Assembly: GCF_003002955.1 (NCBI RefSeq)
Contig: NZ_PVTJ01000008.1
Span: forward strand, 248,001 to 312,000
Direction of reading: 5' to 3'
DNA from: Glycomyces artemisiae
Lineage (GTDB): Bacteria > Actinomycetota > Actinomycetes > Mycobacteriales > Micromonosporaceae
DNA length: 64,000 bases
The notes beneath the pieces are model-generated. The model saw nothing but the letters and a program-made list of their open reading frames with translations, was not told the DNA's origin and did not search any database. Shown in pieces: positions 37,385-47,700 of the stretch. Each line of letters opens with the position of its first letter. Position 1 is the first letter of the stretch. A program made the translations under genes and the position numbers.

Positions 37385-38392
37385 ATGACCACTACCAGTA
37401 TGAAAGACGTCGCGCGAGCGGCCGGCGTCTCGGTCGGGACGGTCTCCAATGTGCTCAACCGGCCCGAGGCCGTCGCCGAGGAGACCAGGGCGCGCGTGCT
37501 CGCCGCCATCGCCGATCTCGGCTACGTGCGCAACGACTCCGCGCGCCAGCTGCGGGCCGGACGCAGCCGCACCGTCGCGATCGTGGTCCTCGACGTGGCC
37601 AACCCGTTCTTCACCGACGTGGTCCGCGGCGCCGAGCCCCTGGTGGAGTCCGCGGGCGGCGTGGTGACCGTGTGCGACTCCGGCGAGGACGTGCGCCGCG
37701 AGCGGCGGCACCTGGAACTCCTTGAGGAGCAGCGGGTCCTGGGCCTGCTCATCACCCCGGTGGACGACTCGTCGGCGTCGTGGATCGAGCGGCTCACCGG
37801 GCACGACATCCCCGTGGTCCTGGTCGACCGCGGCGCGGGCCGCCACCCGCACTGCTCGGTGGCCGTCGACGACGTCGCGGGCGGGCGCCTGGCCGCGAGG
37901 CACCTGGTCGAGCGCGGGCACCGGCGGATCGCGTTCATCGGCGGACCCTCGGCGATCCCGCAGGTCGCCGACCGCTACGAGGGCTGCCGGGAGGTGTGCG
38001 AGGACGCGGGCGTCGAGCTGGAGGTGTTCGCGACCCCGGGCCTGAACTTCCAGGCCGGGCGCGAGGCCGTGGAGGCGATGCTCGGGCGCGAGGACCGGCC
38101 CACGGCCGTGTTCTGCGCCAACGACCTCGTGGCGCTCGGCGCGCTCCAGGGGTTGACGATGCACGGCGTGAAGGTCCCGCAGGAGTGCGCGATCGTCGGC
38201 TACGACGACATCGACTTCGCCGCCGCCGCGGCCGTGCCGCTCTCGTCGGTGCGCCAGCCGCGGGCCCAGCTCGGGAGGACCGCCGCGCAGCTCCTGTTCG
38301 ACGAGATCGCCGAAGGCACGGAGCACACGCACCGCAACGTCGTGTTCCAGCCGGAGCTGATCGCGCGGGCCTCGACGGCCCTCGAACTCTGA
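37385..38392 (+). CDS. LacI-family regulator of the rhamnose operon
   Basis: A 335-residue LacI/GalR repressor. The N-terminal helix-turn-helix SMKDVARAAGVSVGTVSNVL (6-25) and hinge helix are followed by the periplasmic-binding-like effector domain (about 60-330; TVAIVVLDVANPFFTDVV, then CANDLVALGAL and VGYDDIDFA). Divergent from rhaM with matching operators in between, so it most likely represses the rhamnose genes and itself until rhamnose or rhamnulose binds. ATG 37385 follows GAGGTGACC. Confidence 0.9.
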   Translation: MTTTSMKDVARAAGVSVGTVSNVLNRPEAVAEETRARVLAAIADLGYVRNDSARQLRAGRSRTVAIVVLDVANPFFTDVVRGAEPLVESAGGVVTVCDSGEDVRRERRHLELLEEQRVLGLLITPVDDSSASWIERLTGHDIPVVLVDRGAGRHPHCSVAVDDVAGGRLAARHLVERGHRRIAFIGGPSAIPQVADRYEGCREVCEDAGVELEVFATPGLNFQAGREAVEAMLGREDRPTAVFCANDLVALGALQGLTMHGVKVPQECAIVGYDDIDFAAAAAVPLSSVRQPRAQLGRTAAQLLFDEIAEGTEHTHRNVVFQPELIARASTALEL

Positions 38393-38397
38393 CGACC

Positions 38398-38412
38398 CCG
38401 GTACTGTACCGG
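38398..38412. promoter_or_regulatory. Perfect dyad upstream of the arabinofuranosidase gene
   Basis: CCGGTAC-T-GTACCGG, a perfect 7+1+7 inverted repeat starting 5 bases after the lacI stop and 88 bases before the GH51 start. Without a loop it is unlikely to be a terminator; it looks like a protein-binding site. Confidence 0.45.
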
Positions 38413-38499
38413 TAAAGCAATCTTTGGTAGCGTCACGGCTACCGGGACTCCAGGGTGCCCGGGTTACCGTTCACCACGCAGTCCCTACCGGAGGCGATC

Positions 38500-40008
38500 A
38501 TGGCCGACCACCACCGCGCACGCATCGAGTTCGACCCCCGCTTCACCGTCGCCGAGGTCCCCGACAGGCTGTTCGGGTCGTTCGTCGAGCACCTCGGCCG
38601 GTGCGTCTACACGGGCATCTACGAGCCCGAGCACCCGACCGCGAACGCCGACGGCCTCCGCGAGGACGTCCTCGACCTCATCCGCGAGCTGGGCCCGACC
38701 ATGATCCGCTACCCCGGCGGGAACTTCGTCTCCGGCTACCGGTGGGAGGACGGCGTCGGCCCCAAGGAGGACCGGCCCCGCCGCCTCGACCTCGCGTGGG
38801 GCACCACCGAGACCAACCAGTTCGGCCTCGGCGAGTTCATGAAGTTCTGCCGCACCGTCGACGTCGAGCCGAACATGGCCGTCAACCTCGGCACCCGCGG
38901 CCTCCAGGAGGCCCTCGACCTGTTCGAGTACGCCAACCACCCCGGGGGCACCTACTGGTCGGACCTGCGCCGCTCCCACGGCGACGAGGAGCCCTACGGC
39001 ATCAAGCTGTGGTGCCTGGGCAACGAGATGGACGGCCCCTGGCAGATCGGCCAGCGCACCGCCACCGAGTACGGCCGCATCGCCGACCAGACCGCCCGGT
39101 CGCTGCGGTTCATCGACGGCTCCGACGACCTCGACCTGGTCGCGTGCGGCTCGTCCTCGCGCGGCATGCCGTTCTTCGGCGCGTGGGAGAACGAGGTCCT
39201 CACCCACACGTACGAGTCGGTCGACTACATCTCCGCGCACGCCTACTACCACCCGCTCGACGGCGACGTCACCTCCTTCATGGCCTCGGCGCAGGACATG
39301 GAGCTGTTCATCGACGGGGTGATCGCCACCGCCGACGCGGTGGGCGCGAAGCTCAAGAGCGACAAGAAGATCAACATCTCCTTCGACGAGTGGAACGTGT
39401 GGTACCAGACCGCGCCCACCGGCGAGCGCCCCGAGCCGTGGTCGATCGCCCCGCGCCAGCTGGAGGACCACTACTCGGCGATGGACGCGGTCGTGTTCGG
39501 GTCGCTGCTCATCACGCTGCTGCGGCGCTCGGACCGCGTGACCGCGGCGTGCCTGGCGCAGCTGGTCAACGTGATCGCGCCGATCATGACCGAGCCGGGC
39601 GGGCCCGCGTGGCGCCAGACCACGTTCTTCCCGTTCGCCGAGGCCTCGAAGTACGGGCGCGGCACGGTCCTGAACGTCAACGCCGACTCCCCCGCCTTCG
39701 ACACGAAGAAGTACGGCGAGGTCTCGGCCCTCCACTCGGTCGCGGTGGCGGGCGAGGACGGGTCGGTCACCGTGTTCGCGGTCAACCGCGACCTGGAGAC
39801 CCCGATGACCCTGGAGATCGACGCATCGTCGGTGCAGGTCGGGGACGTGACGGTCTCGACGCTCACGGACGCCGACCGGGACGCGAAGAACACCGTCGAC
39901 GACCAGGACCGGGTCGCCCCGGTCGCCAACGGGGACGTCGTCGTCAAGGACGGCCTGATCACTGTGGAGCTGCCCGCGATGAGCTGGAACACCATCCGCA
40001 TCGCATAG
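38500..40008 (+). CDS. Alpha-L-arabinofuranosidase, GH51
   Basis: A 502-residue retaining glycosidase of family GH51. Acid/base Glu is E176 in CLGNEMDGPW and the nucleophile E297 is in INISFDEWNVWY; the barrel N-terminus has SFVEHLGRCVYTGIYEP and RYPGGNFVSGY. There is no signal peptide, so it acts inside the cell on imported arabino-oligosaccharides. Start ATG 38500 has CCGGAGGCGATC upstream. Together with the rhamnose operon it suggests use of pectin side chains. No arabinose catabolic gene is in the window. Confidence 0.92.
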   Translation: MADHHRARIEFDPRFTVAEVPDRLFGSFVEHLGRCVYTGIYEPEHPTANADGLREDVLDLIRELGPTMIRYPGGNFVSGYRWEDGVGPKEDRPRRLDLAWGTTETNQFGLGEFMKFCRTVDVEPNMAVNLGTRGLQEALDLFEYANHPGGTYWSDLRRSHGDEEPYGIKLWCLGNEMDGPWQIGQRTATEYGRIADQTARSLRFIDGSDDLDLVACGSSSRGMPFFGAWENEVLTHTYESVDYISAHAYYHPLDGDVTSFMASAQDMELFIDGVIATADAVGAKLKSDKKINISFDEWNVWYQTAPTGERPEPWSIAPRQLEDHYSAMDAVVFGSLLITLLRRSDRVTAACLAQLVNVIAPIMTEPGGPAWRQTTFFPFAEASKYGRGTVLNVNADSPAFDTKKYGEVSALHSVAVAGEDGSVTVFAVNRDLETPMTLEIDASSVQVGDVTVSTLTDADRDAKNTVDDQDRVAPVANGDVVVKDGLITVELPAMSWNTIRIA

Positions 40009-40024
40009 CGGCGCAATGCAAGGG

Positions 40025-40048
40025 GGCCCGGGCCGGTCGGTCCGGGCC
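40025..40048. terminator. Terminator between GH51 and the Lrp gene
   Basis: GGCCCGG (40025-40031) with CCGGGCC (40042-40048), 10-base GC-rich loop that can pair further. It lies in the 48-base convergent gap and can serve both transcripts. Confidence 0.6.
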
Positions 40049-40056
40049 TGCCGTCG

Positions 40057-40545
40057 TCACGGGAGGAGGCCGCGGCCGTCGCGGACCTCGAAGACGAGCT
40101 GCGTCTCGGTCTGGCGGACCATCGGGTGGACGGTGATGTGCTCCAGGATGAGGTCGCGCAGGGCCTCGGGCCCGGCGACCGCGGCGTGCAGGAGGAAGTC
40201 GTCGTCGCCGCCGACGTGGAAGACGGTGAGGACCCCGGGCAGGGTCGTGAGGCGGTCGTACAGGTGGTGGACGAGTTCGCGGCTGTGGGAGCCCAGGCGC
40301 ACCTTGATGATCGCGTGGAGGGGCCGGCCGAGGGCTTCGGCGCTGAGGCGGGCGCGGATGCCGGTGACGACCCCGGATTCGCGCAGGGCCCTGACGCGGT
40401 AGGCGCAGGTGGACTCGGCGACGCCCGCGCGGGAGGCGATGGCGGCGTTGGTCATGCGGCCGTCCTCGGCGAGCGCGGCGAGGATCGCGAGGTCGGTGCC
40501 GTCGAGCGGGACCGGTTGCGTTTTCTTCGGCCGCGCGTCTGCCAT
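40057..40545 (-). CDS. Lrp/AsnC-family regulator
   Basis: A 162-residue Lrp/AsnC protein: helix-turn-helix ILAALAEDGRMTNAAIASRA with GVAESTCAYRVRAL, then the RAM ligand domain (HAIIKVRLGSHSRELV, GVLTVFHVGGDDDFLLHAAV). ATG 40545 is chosen for its strong GGGAGGAGCCGTC site. It is divergent from a PLP sulfur-amino-acid enzyme 98 bases away and probably regulates it in response to an amino acid, a common pairing. Confidence 0.9.
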   Translation of the reverse strand: MADARPKKTQPVPLDGTDLAILAALAEDGRMTNAAIASRAGVAESTCAYRVRALRESGVVTGIRARLSAEALGRPLHAIIKVRLGSHSRELVHHLYDRLTTLPGVLTVFHVGGDDDFLLHAAVAGPEALRDLILEHITVHPMVRQTETQLVFEVRDGRGLLP

Positions 40546-40643
40546 GACGGCTCCTCCCGCTGAATCTGCACTGGTATCCCGGTATGCCGGGGCTTTCCGC
40601 GGCAAGTATTGCAGCAGGTTGGGGATCTGCCTAGAGTCCGGTC

Positions 40644-41837
40644 ATGACTTCGCCGTGGCTGCAACCCGACACGATCGCCGTTCACGCCGGCCGCGAGGAC
40701 CTCGCCGCACTCGGCGTGCACGCCCTTCCGATCGACCTGTCCACCACGAACCCGCTGCCCGACATCGAGGCGGGCGGCCTGTCGTACGAGGCGATGGCCT
40801 CCGGCGGGACGCCGACCACGGAGGGCGGGAACGTGTACGCGCGGCTGTGGAACCCCACGGTCGCCCGGTTCGAGTCGGCGCTCGCGCGGCTGGAGCGCAC
40901 CGAGGAGGCCGTGGCGTTCTCCTCGGGGATGGCGGCGATGACCGCGGCGGTCCTGGCGGCGACCGCGGGCACGGGCCGCCGCCACGTGCTGGCCGTGCGG
41001 CCGCTGTACGGCGGGACCGACCACCTGCTGTCGACGGGCCTGCTGGGGACCGAGACCACGTACTGCACCGCGGCCGGGGTGGCCGCGGCGCTGCGGCCGG
41101 ACACGGCGATGGTGGTGCTGGAGACCCCGGCGAACCCCACGCTCGACCTGGTCGACATCCGCGCGGTCGTCGAAGCGGCCCAAGGCGTCCCGGTGCTGGT
41201 GGACAACACGTTCGCCACGCCGGTGCTCCAGAACCCGGCCGACTTCGGTGCCGCGATGGTGCTGCATTCGGCGACGAAGTACCTGGGCGGGCACGGGGAC
41301 GTGATCGCCGGGGTGATCGCGTGCGGGGCCGAGACCGCGGCGGCGCTGCGCCGGGTCCGGGCCGTCACCGGCGGGCTCCTGCATCCGCTCGGCGCGTACC
41401 TGCTGCACCGGGGGCTGACGACGCTGCCGGTCAGGGTCCGGGCGCAGCAGGCCGGGGCCGAGCGGGTCGCGGCGTGGCTGCGGGGGCATCCGGCCGTGGC
41501 GCGCGTGCACTACCCGAGCGGGGACCCGCTGCTGGGCGTGCAGATGCGCGGGCCCGGCGCGATGATCGCCGTGGACCTGCGCGGCGGCTTCGAGCAGGCG
41601 AAGCAGGTGACGGGCGCGGTCGGCCTGTTCACGCACGCGGTGTCGCTGGGCGGCGTGGACTCGCTGATCCAGCACCCGGCGGCGCTCACCCACCGGCCGG
41701 TCGCGGACGGCGCGAAGCCCGCCGACAGCATCGTCAGGCTCTCGATCGGTCTCGAAGCGCCCGAGGACCTCATCGCGGACCTCGACCGGGCGCTCGCCGC
41801 GCACCGCCCGGCCGCCGCTCACGCGGGCAGGGCGTAG
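40644..41837 (+). CDS. Cys/Met-metabolism PLP enzyme, gamma-lyase or synthase type
   Basis: A 397-residue fold-type I PLP enzyme of the cystathionine gamma-synthase/gamma-lyase/methionine gamma-lyase family. PLP lysine K212 in SATKYLGGHGD; VYARLWNPTV and AFSSGMAAMTAA are the usual phosphate and ring-stacking regions; C-terminal SLGGVDSLIQHPA and VRLSIGLE are typical. The divergent Lrp regulator favours a catabolic lyase (methionine or cystathionine gamma-lyase), but reaction type cannot be decided from sequence. The last 19 bases overlap the convergent gene downstream. Confidence 0.88.
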   Translation: MTSPWLQPDTIAVHAGREDLAALGVHALPIDLSTTNPLPDIEAGGLSYEAMASGGTPTTEGGNVYARLWNPTVARFESALARLERTEEAVAFSSGMAAMTAAVLAATAGTGRRHVLAVRPLYGGTDHLLSTGLLGTETTYCTAAGVAAALRPDTAMVVLETPANPTLDLVDIRAVVEAAQGVPVLVDNTFATPVLQNPADFGAAMVLHSATKYLGGHGDVIAGVIACGAETAAALRRVRAVTGGLLHPLGAYLLHRGLTTLPVRVRAQQAGAERVAAWLRGHPAVARVHYPSGDPLLGVQMRGPGAMIAVDLRGGFEQAKQVTGAVGLFTHAVSLGGVDSLIQHPAALTHRPVADGAKPADSIVRLSIGLEAPEDLIADLDRALAAHRPAAAHAGRA

Positions 41838-42229
41838 CCCAGCTCTTCGGCGGCGGTCGACCAGAAGCCGTTCTCGTCGGCCACCGCGACCGGGTCGACG
41901 GCCTCGAAGCGCTCCAGGAGGGCGTCGGTGAACGCGTCCCCCGGGTCCTCCTCGTCATCGTCGTCGCTGAAGCCCGCGGCGGCGAGGCGCTCGGCTTCGG
42001 CGGCGGCCTCGGCGTAGATCGCGGCGCATGCATCGAACTGGGCGCGGCTCGCGTTGACCGGCGACAGGTCGCCGTCTTCGGGCAGGAGCCACACGGTCCC
42101 GTCGGCGCGGTCGATCCCGATCGCGCTCAGGCCCGGGTCGACCGCGAGGAGGTCGAAGTCGCGGTCCCCGACGCTGGCCTGCGGGAGCGGCTCGGCCTGC
42201 ACGGCGCCGGGGTAGGGCAGGGCGGTCAC
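41819..42229 (-). CDS. SUKH-4-like small acidic protein
   Basis: A 136-residue acidic protein. The segment AIGIDRADGTVWLLPEDGDL followed by SPVNASRAQFDACAAIY resembles SUKH-4 immunity-like proteins, which carry a beta-strand pair then an N-S/A-S turn and helix. A DDDDEED run is in the middle. GTG 42229 overlaps the upstream MDMPI gene by 4 bases, so they are co-expressed; no toxin gene is next to it. A toxin-immunity role is therefore not supported by context, only by family resemblance. Confidence 0.5.
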   Translation of the reverse strand: MTALPYPGAVQAEPLPQASVGDRDFDLLAVDPGLSAIGIDRADGTVWLLPEDGDLSPVNASRAQFDACAAIYAEAAAEAERLAAAGFSDDDDEEDPGDAFTDALLERFEAVDPVAVADENGFWSTAAEELGYALPA

Positions 42230-42972
42230 TGCGCGAACATTTCGATGAGGTCGTACAGGGCCTGCGCGTCGTCGGCCTTGCCGTCCACGGTGACCGCGTC
42301 GACCGGGAGGCGCCGCCACAGCCAGCACAGGAGCTCCCCCGGCGTCCCGGACACGACGGTCCCGGTGCCTGCGCCGTCGGCGACGTCGATGCCCGCGGCG
42401 GTCACGGACACGGTCCAGGCCCGCTCCCCCGCGTCGAGTCCGACCTCCAGGCCCAGGTTCGCGGTGACGGCGTCGGCGACCCACTCGCGGTAGGCCCGCG
42501 AGCCCCACGCGAGCATGACCGTCGCCATCTCGTCGATCCCGTCGAGCGCCAGCGCCGCGTCGATCTCCGCGACCGGGAGGCCCGCGGCGAGTTCGGCGTC
42601 CACGCGGTGGACCACCGTCTCCTGCGCCATGCGGCGGATCCAGAACCCGACGGTCTGGTCAGGGCCGTACCAAGTGTGCGCCAGGCTCTCCGGGCCCCGG
42701 TCGTCGAACTCGGCGAGCAGCTCGGCGAGCGCGGCGTCGAACCGCTCCACGGCCACGCCCCCGCGCGCGATCCGGTCGGCCTCGGCGGGTTCGCGCAGCA
42801 GCCGCATCGACTGGATCTTGTGGTCGTACACCCCGGTCACGTGGTCGAGCAGGTCGGTGGCGGTCCACTCGGGACAGGACGGCACCTTGGCGTCGGGTGC
42901 GGCGGCGAGGGCGGCGGCGCGGAAGCGGGCGGCTTCGGCGACCAGGTGCGCCCGGAGGTCGGGGAAATCCAT
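42226..42972 (-). CDS. MDMPI/DinB-type mycothiol-dependent protein
   Basis: A 248-residue protein of the maleylpyruvate-isomerase/DinB superfamily. The N-terminal four-helix bundle has the metal-site pattern SCPEWTATDLLDHVTGVYDH and later the QETVVHRVDAE segment with the third histidine; the C-terminal domain (about 160-248) is the MDMPI_C type (GTVVSGTPGELLCWLWRRLPVDAV). Such proteins use mycothiol, a thiol found only in actinomycetes. Substrate unknown. ATG 42972; overlaps the following gene by 4 bases. Confidence 0.85.
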   Translation of the reverse strand: MDFPDLRAHLVAEAARFRAAALAAAPDAKVPSCPEWTATDLLDHVTGVYDHKIQSMRLLREPAEADRIARGGVAVERFDAALAELLAEFDDRGPESLAHTWYGPDQTVGFWIRRMAQETVVHRVDAELAAGLPVAEIDAALALDGIDEMATVMLAWGSRAYREWVADAVTANLGLEVGLDAGERAWTVSVTAAGIDVADGAGTGTVVSGTPGELLCWLWRRLPVDAVTVDGKADDAQALYDLIEMFAQ

Positions 42973-43004
42973 GCCCCGATCCTCGCACGCGGGTGCGACA
43001 CCCG

Positions 43005-44672
43005 TCAGCCGCGCCGGTTGCGCCAGCCTCCCGCGGCGGTGATGTCCTCGCCCGCCGGTTCGTTGGCGACGAAGCCGGTGGCCCAGGTGCCGTCGGCGAG
43101 TTCGACCTTGCCGAGGGTCATGGGGGCGGGGAGGCCGGCGAGGAACGTGCCGAGGGCGGCGGGGCTGAGGAGCCAGCGTTCGCCGGGGAGGGCGGCGCCG
43201 TCGGCGGTGCGGACGACGAGGGGTTTGGGGGGCGCGGTGTCGAGTTCGTACATGCGGTAGGCGGGGGCGGTGGTCACCTCGCCGTCGAAGCGGGCGTCGA
43301 GGGCGAGCAGCTGGTGGTTGAGGGGCATGCCGGTCAGGTGGGCGCCGAAGACGACGAGTTCGGTCCCGCGGGGGGCGTAGCGGGGGGCGGGGACGTCCGC
43401 GGCGCGGGCGGCGAGGTCGAGGGCGACCTGGTCGTGGAAGGCGGGGACGATGACGCTGACGCCGAAGCCCTTGGTGCCGTGCGCGCCGGCGGGGACGGCG
43501 ACGGCGGCCATGTCGAGGAGGTTCACGAAGTTCGTGTAGGTGCCCATGGCGGCGTTGACGGCGATGGGGTCGGCCTGGACTTCAGTGATCTGGGGGTGGA
43601 GCGGCGCGGTGGGGAGCAGGAGCGCGTCGAAGCCGTCGAGGAGGTCGGCGGCGCGGAGGCGGGCCGTGCGCAGGCGCTGCTGGTCGGCCACGAGGTCGGC
43701 GGCGCTGAACTTGCCCGCGCCCTTGACGATCTCGGCGACCGTGGGGTCGGCGTCGCCCGGCTGGGCCTCGATGTGGGCGCCGAAGGCGGCGTAGCGCTCG
43801 GCGACGAGCGCGCCTTCGTAGAGCAGGAGCGCGGCGTCGAGGAGCGGCTGGACGTCGACGGGGACGAGTTCGGTGCCCGCGGCGGCGAAGCGCGCGAGGG
43901 CGGCGTCCCAGAGGGGGCGGAAGTCGGGGTCGAGCGCGGCGAGGTTCGCCTCGACGGGGACGGCGGCCCGCGCGGCGGGCGGGGCCGCGAGCGGGGCGTC
44001 CGCGGGCCAGGGCCGGGACGCGGGGTCGAGTGCGCTCTCGCCGGTCATGGTGCGGATCGCGCGGGTCGCGAGGTCGAGGTCGGGGGCGAAGACGGTGAGG
44101 CAGTCGTAGGAGGGGCAGGCGGGGACGACGCCGTCGACGGGGACGAGGCCGAGGGTGGCCTTGACGCCGACGATCCCGTTGAGGGCGGCGGGGACCCGGC
44201 CCGATCCGGCGGTGTCGGTGCCGAGCGCGAAGTCGGCGATGCCGAGGGCGACGGCGACGGCGGACCCGGAGGAGGACCCGCCGGAGATGCGGTCGGGGTC
44301 GGCGGCGGCGCGGACGGGGCCGTACGGGGAGCGGGTGCCGACCAGGCCGGTCGCGAACTGGTCGAGGTTGGTCTTGCCCAGGCAGATCGCGCCGGCCGCG
44401 CGCAGGCGCAGCACCGCGGTGGCGTCCTGGATCGGCGTGTACGCGAAGGACGGGCAGGCCGCGGTGGTGGGCAGTCCGGCGACGTCCACGTTGTCCTTGA
44501 CGGCGAAGACCGTCCCGGCGAGGGGCAGGCGGTCGCCCGCGTCGACGCGGGCCTGGATGCGGGCGGCCTCGGCCAGGACCTCGGCCTTCTCGCGCAGGCT
44601 GATCCAGACCTCGGGCCGGTCGGCCTCACGGATGCGGGCGTAGGCGGCCTCGACGCGTTCCACGGTGTTCAC
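43005..44672 (-). CDS. atzF: Allophanate hydrolase
   Basis: Amidase-signature enzyme of 555 residues hydrolysing allophanate to two ammonia and two CO2. Catalytic triad: K59 (FAVKDNVDVAG), the Ser of SGGSSSGSA (about 134) and S157 (GTDTAGSGR). The extra C-terminal domain (about 430-555; FGAHLTGMPLNHQLL, APAYRMYELD) is characteristic of allophanate hydrolases and separates it from ordinary amidases. It lies 29 bases after the urea carboxylase gene and is the last gene of the urea operon. GTG 44672 has AGGGGACCGA upstream. Confidence 0.92.
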   Translation of the reverse strand: MNTVERVEAAYARIREADRPEVWISLREKAEVLAEAARIQARVDAGDRLPLAGTVFAVKDNVDVAGLPTTAACPSFAYTPIQDATAVLRLRAAGAICLGKTNLDQFATGLVGTRSPYGPVRAAADPDRISGGSSSGSAVAVALGIADFALGTDTAGSGRVPAALNGIVGVKATLGLVPVDGVVPACPSYDCLTVFAPDLDLATRAIRTMTGESALDPASRPWPADAPLAAPPAARAAVPVEANLAALDPDFRPLWDAALARFAAAGTELVPVDVQPLLDAALLLYEGALVAERYAAFGAHIEAQPGDADPTVAEIVKGAGKFSAADLVADQQRLRTARLRAADLLDGFDALLLPTAPLHPQITEVQADPIAVNAAMGTYTNFVNLLDMAAVAVPAGAHGTKGFGVSVIVPAFHDQVALDLAARAADVPAPRYAPRGTELVVFGAHLTGMPLNHQLLALDARFDGEVTTAPAYRMYELDTAPPKPLVVRTADGAALPGERWLLSPAALGTFLAGLPAPMTLGKVELADGTWATGFVANEPAGEDITAAGGWRNRRG

Positions 44673-44701
44673 TCGGTCCCCTGTCCTGTTGTCCACGTTG
44701 T

Positions 44702-47700
44702 TTATCGGATGACCAGCAGCGGCGCGCCGGGCGCGGCCTGGTCGCCGGGCGCGGCGAGCACGCGCGTCACGGTCCCGGACACGGTGCACACTACGGGCAT
44801 CTCCAGTTTCATCGCTTCGAGCACGACGACGGCGTCCCCGGCGGTGACGGTGTCGCCTTCGGCGACGTTGACGCGCCACACGCTCGCGGCCATCGGCGCT
44901 TCCACGAGGGTCTCGCCGTCGGCGAGCTCGATCGCGTTCCCGCCGCCGGGGGCGGGCTCGGTGTGGTCGCGGTCGAACTCCCCTGCGTCGGCCCAGCGCT
45001 GCCGCTCCGCTTCGAACGCGGCGGCCTGGCGGGTGCGGAACGCGTCGATCGAGTCGGCGTTGTCGGCGAGGAGGCGCCGGTAGTCGGCGTACGCGAACGT
45101 GCCTTCGCGGATGTCGATCTCGGCCCTTCCGGCGGCGAGGTCGCGGCGGGTCTCGGCGAGCTGCTCCTCGGAGACGCGTTCGAAGACGACGCGGTCGAAG
45201 AACCGCAGCAGCCACGGCAGGCCGTCCTTGAAGGACGCGAGGTCGCGCAGTCCGGCCCAGATAGGGGCGGTGCGGCCGACGAGCTGGTAGCCGCCCGGGG
45301 AGTCCATGCCGTAGATGCACATGTAGGAGCCGCCGATGCCGACGGTGCCTTCGGCGGTCCACGTGCGGGCCGGGTTGTACTTGGTGGTGACGAGGCGGTG
45401 GCGCGGGTCGACGGGGACGGCCGCGGGCGCGCCGAGGTAGACGTCCCCGAGGCCGAGGACGAGCCATTCGGCGGCGGTGGCGATGTCGGCGACGTCCTCG
45501 ATCGAGTCGAGGCCGTTGATGCGGCGGATGAACTCGATGTTCGAGGGGTTGAAGAGGGCGTCGTCGCGCACGTTGGTGGAGTAGCGGGCGATCGCCTCGT
45601 CGACGACGGCGTCGTTCCAGGAGATCGGCAGGCGCACTTCGCGGGAGGGCACGGTCATGTCGCCGGTGTCGGGCAGGTCCGCTTCGAGCTCGGTGAGGAG
45701 CCCGGTGAGGGTGCGGATCGGGAGCACGTCAGGGTCGACGTGCAGGTGGAGGGAGCGCACGCCGGGGGTGGTGTCGATGAGCCCGGCGGGGTTGGCGGCG
45801 GCGAGGGCGTCCATGAGGGCGCCGACCCGCATGCGCAGCGCCAGGTCGAGGTGCATGGGCCCGTATTCGAGGAGGATCGCGTCGTCCCCGGCGCGGCGGT
45901 AGGCGACGGCGGGCCGGTCGTCTCCGGCTTCGATGAGCGCGAGGGTCGCTTCGTCGCGGGCGGCGCCGACGAGCGGGACGGGCGCGGCGACCGGGTTGGC
46001 GCGCAGGCGGTCCGCTTCGGCCTCGTCGACGGGCAGGAAGCGGACGGCGTCGCCGGGGCGCAGCTGCCCGAGCTTCCACCGGTCGGAGGTGGTGACGGTG
46101 AACGGGCACGCGAACCCGCCGAGGCTGGGTCCGTCGGGGCCGAGCAGCGCGGGCGTGTCGCCGGTGAAGTTGACGGTGCCGACCGAGTACGGGTTGTCGT
46201 GGAGGTTCGAGGGGTGGAGCCCGGCCTCGCCGCCGTCGGTGCGGGCCCACTCGGGGCGGGGCCCGTCGAGGCGCACGCCGGAGCGTCCGGCGTGGACCTG
46301 CACGGACCATTCGGCGTCGTAGATCCGCTCCATGTCCGCGACGGTGAAGTAGTGCGGGGCGGGCTGCGGGCCGGGCGTGACGGCGAGGGTCCATTCGTGG
46401 CCGAAGGACGGGCGGTCCGCCACCGGGACCGGGGAGGTGGTCCCGGTGGCGGTGACCGGGAGCAGGCGGTCGCCCGCGCGCAGCTGGTCGCCGGTGTAGC
46501 CGCCGATGCGGCCGGGCGGGAACGTCGAGGCCGAGCCGAGGAACGTCGGCACGTCGAGGCCGCCTTGGAAGAGCACGTAGGTGCGGGCGCCCGCGTCGAT
46601 GATCTGTCCGACCGCGAGCTCGCCGCCCGCCGGGACCTCGATGGGGACCCACTGCTCGACGGGGGCGCCGTCGAGCGTGACGGGCGCGGGCGCGCCGGTG
46701 ACGCACACCGTGACCGGGACGCTGAACCGCAGCGTCGGGCCCGCGATCGTGCATTCGAGGCCCGGCACCCCTTCGTCGTTGCCGAGGGCGCGGTTGCCGA
46801 GCCGGAACGACAGGTCGTCCATCGGCCCCGACGGCGGCACCCCGACCTGCCAGTAGCCGATGCGGCCCGGGAAGTCCTGCACCGTGGTGAGGACCCCGGC
46901 GGCGATGACGTCGATGCGCGGCGAGGCGTCCTCGATCGTGGCGACGGTGCCGGTGTCGTGCTCCACGGCGAGCACCCGCGGGTCGGCCGCGGCGGCCCGG
47001 AGCTGCCCGAGGTTGGTGTGGACGCCCTCGATCCTGGTGTCGCCCAGGGCGTCCGCGAGGGCGGCCCAGGCGTCGGCGCGGGTCGCGCCGGTGGTGACGA
47101 CCTTGGCGAGCATCGGGTCGTAGACGGCCGGGACTTCGAGGCCGCGTTCGATCCACGTGTCCACGCGCGCGGTCTCGGGGAGGTCGACGCAGGTGAGGAG
47201 CCCGGCGCTGGGGAGGTGCCCGCGGGCGGGGTCCTCGGCGTAGACGCGGGCCTCGACGGCCGCGCCGGTGACGGCGGGGCCGGTGTCGGGGAGGCCGTCG
47301 AGGAAGGCGGTGTCGCCCGCGGCGGCGCGGATCATCCACTCCACCAGGTCGATCCCGAGGACCGCCTCGGTGACGGGGTGCTCGACCTGGAGGCGGGTGT
47401 TGAACTCCAGGAACGACGCCTCCTCGCGGTCGGCGTCGTAGATGAACTCGACGGTGCCGGCCGACAGGTACTGCGCCTCGGCCGCGAGCGCGCGGGCCGC
47501 CGCGTGCATTCCTTCTCGGACGGCGTCGGGGAGTCCGGGTGCGGGGGCTTCTTCGATGACCTTCTGGTGGCGGCGCTGGAGCGTGCAGTCGCGGTCGGCG
47601 AGGGAGACCACGCGGCCCTCGCCGTCGCCGAATACCTGGACCTCCACGTGCCTGGCATGCAATACATAGCGTTCGATATATACCGAGTCGTCACCGAAGT

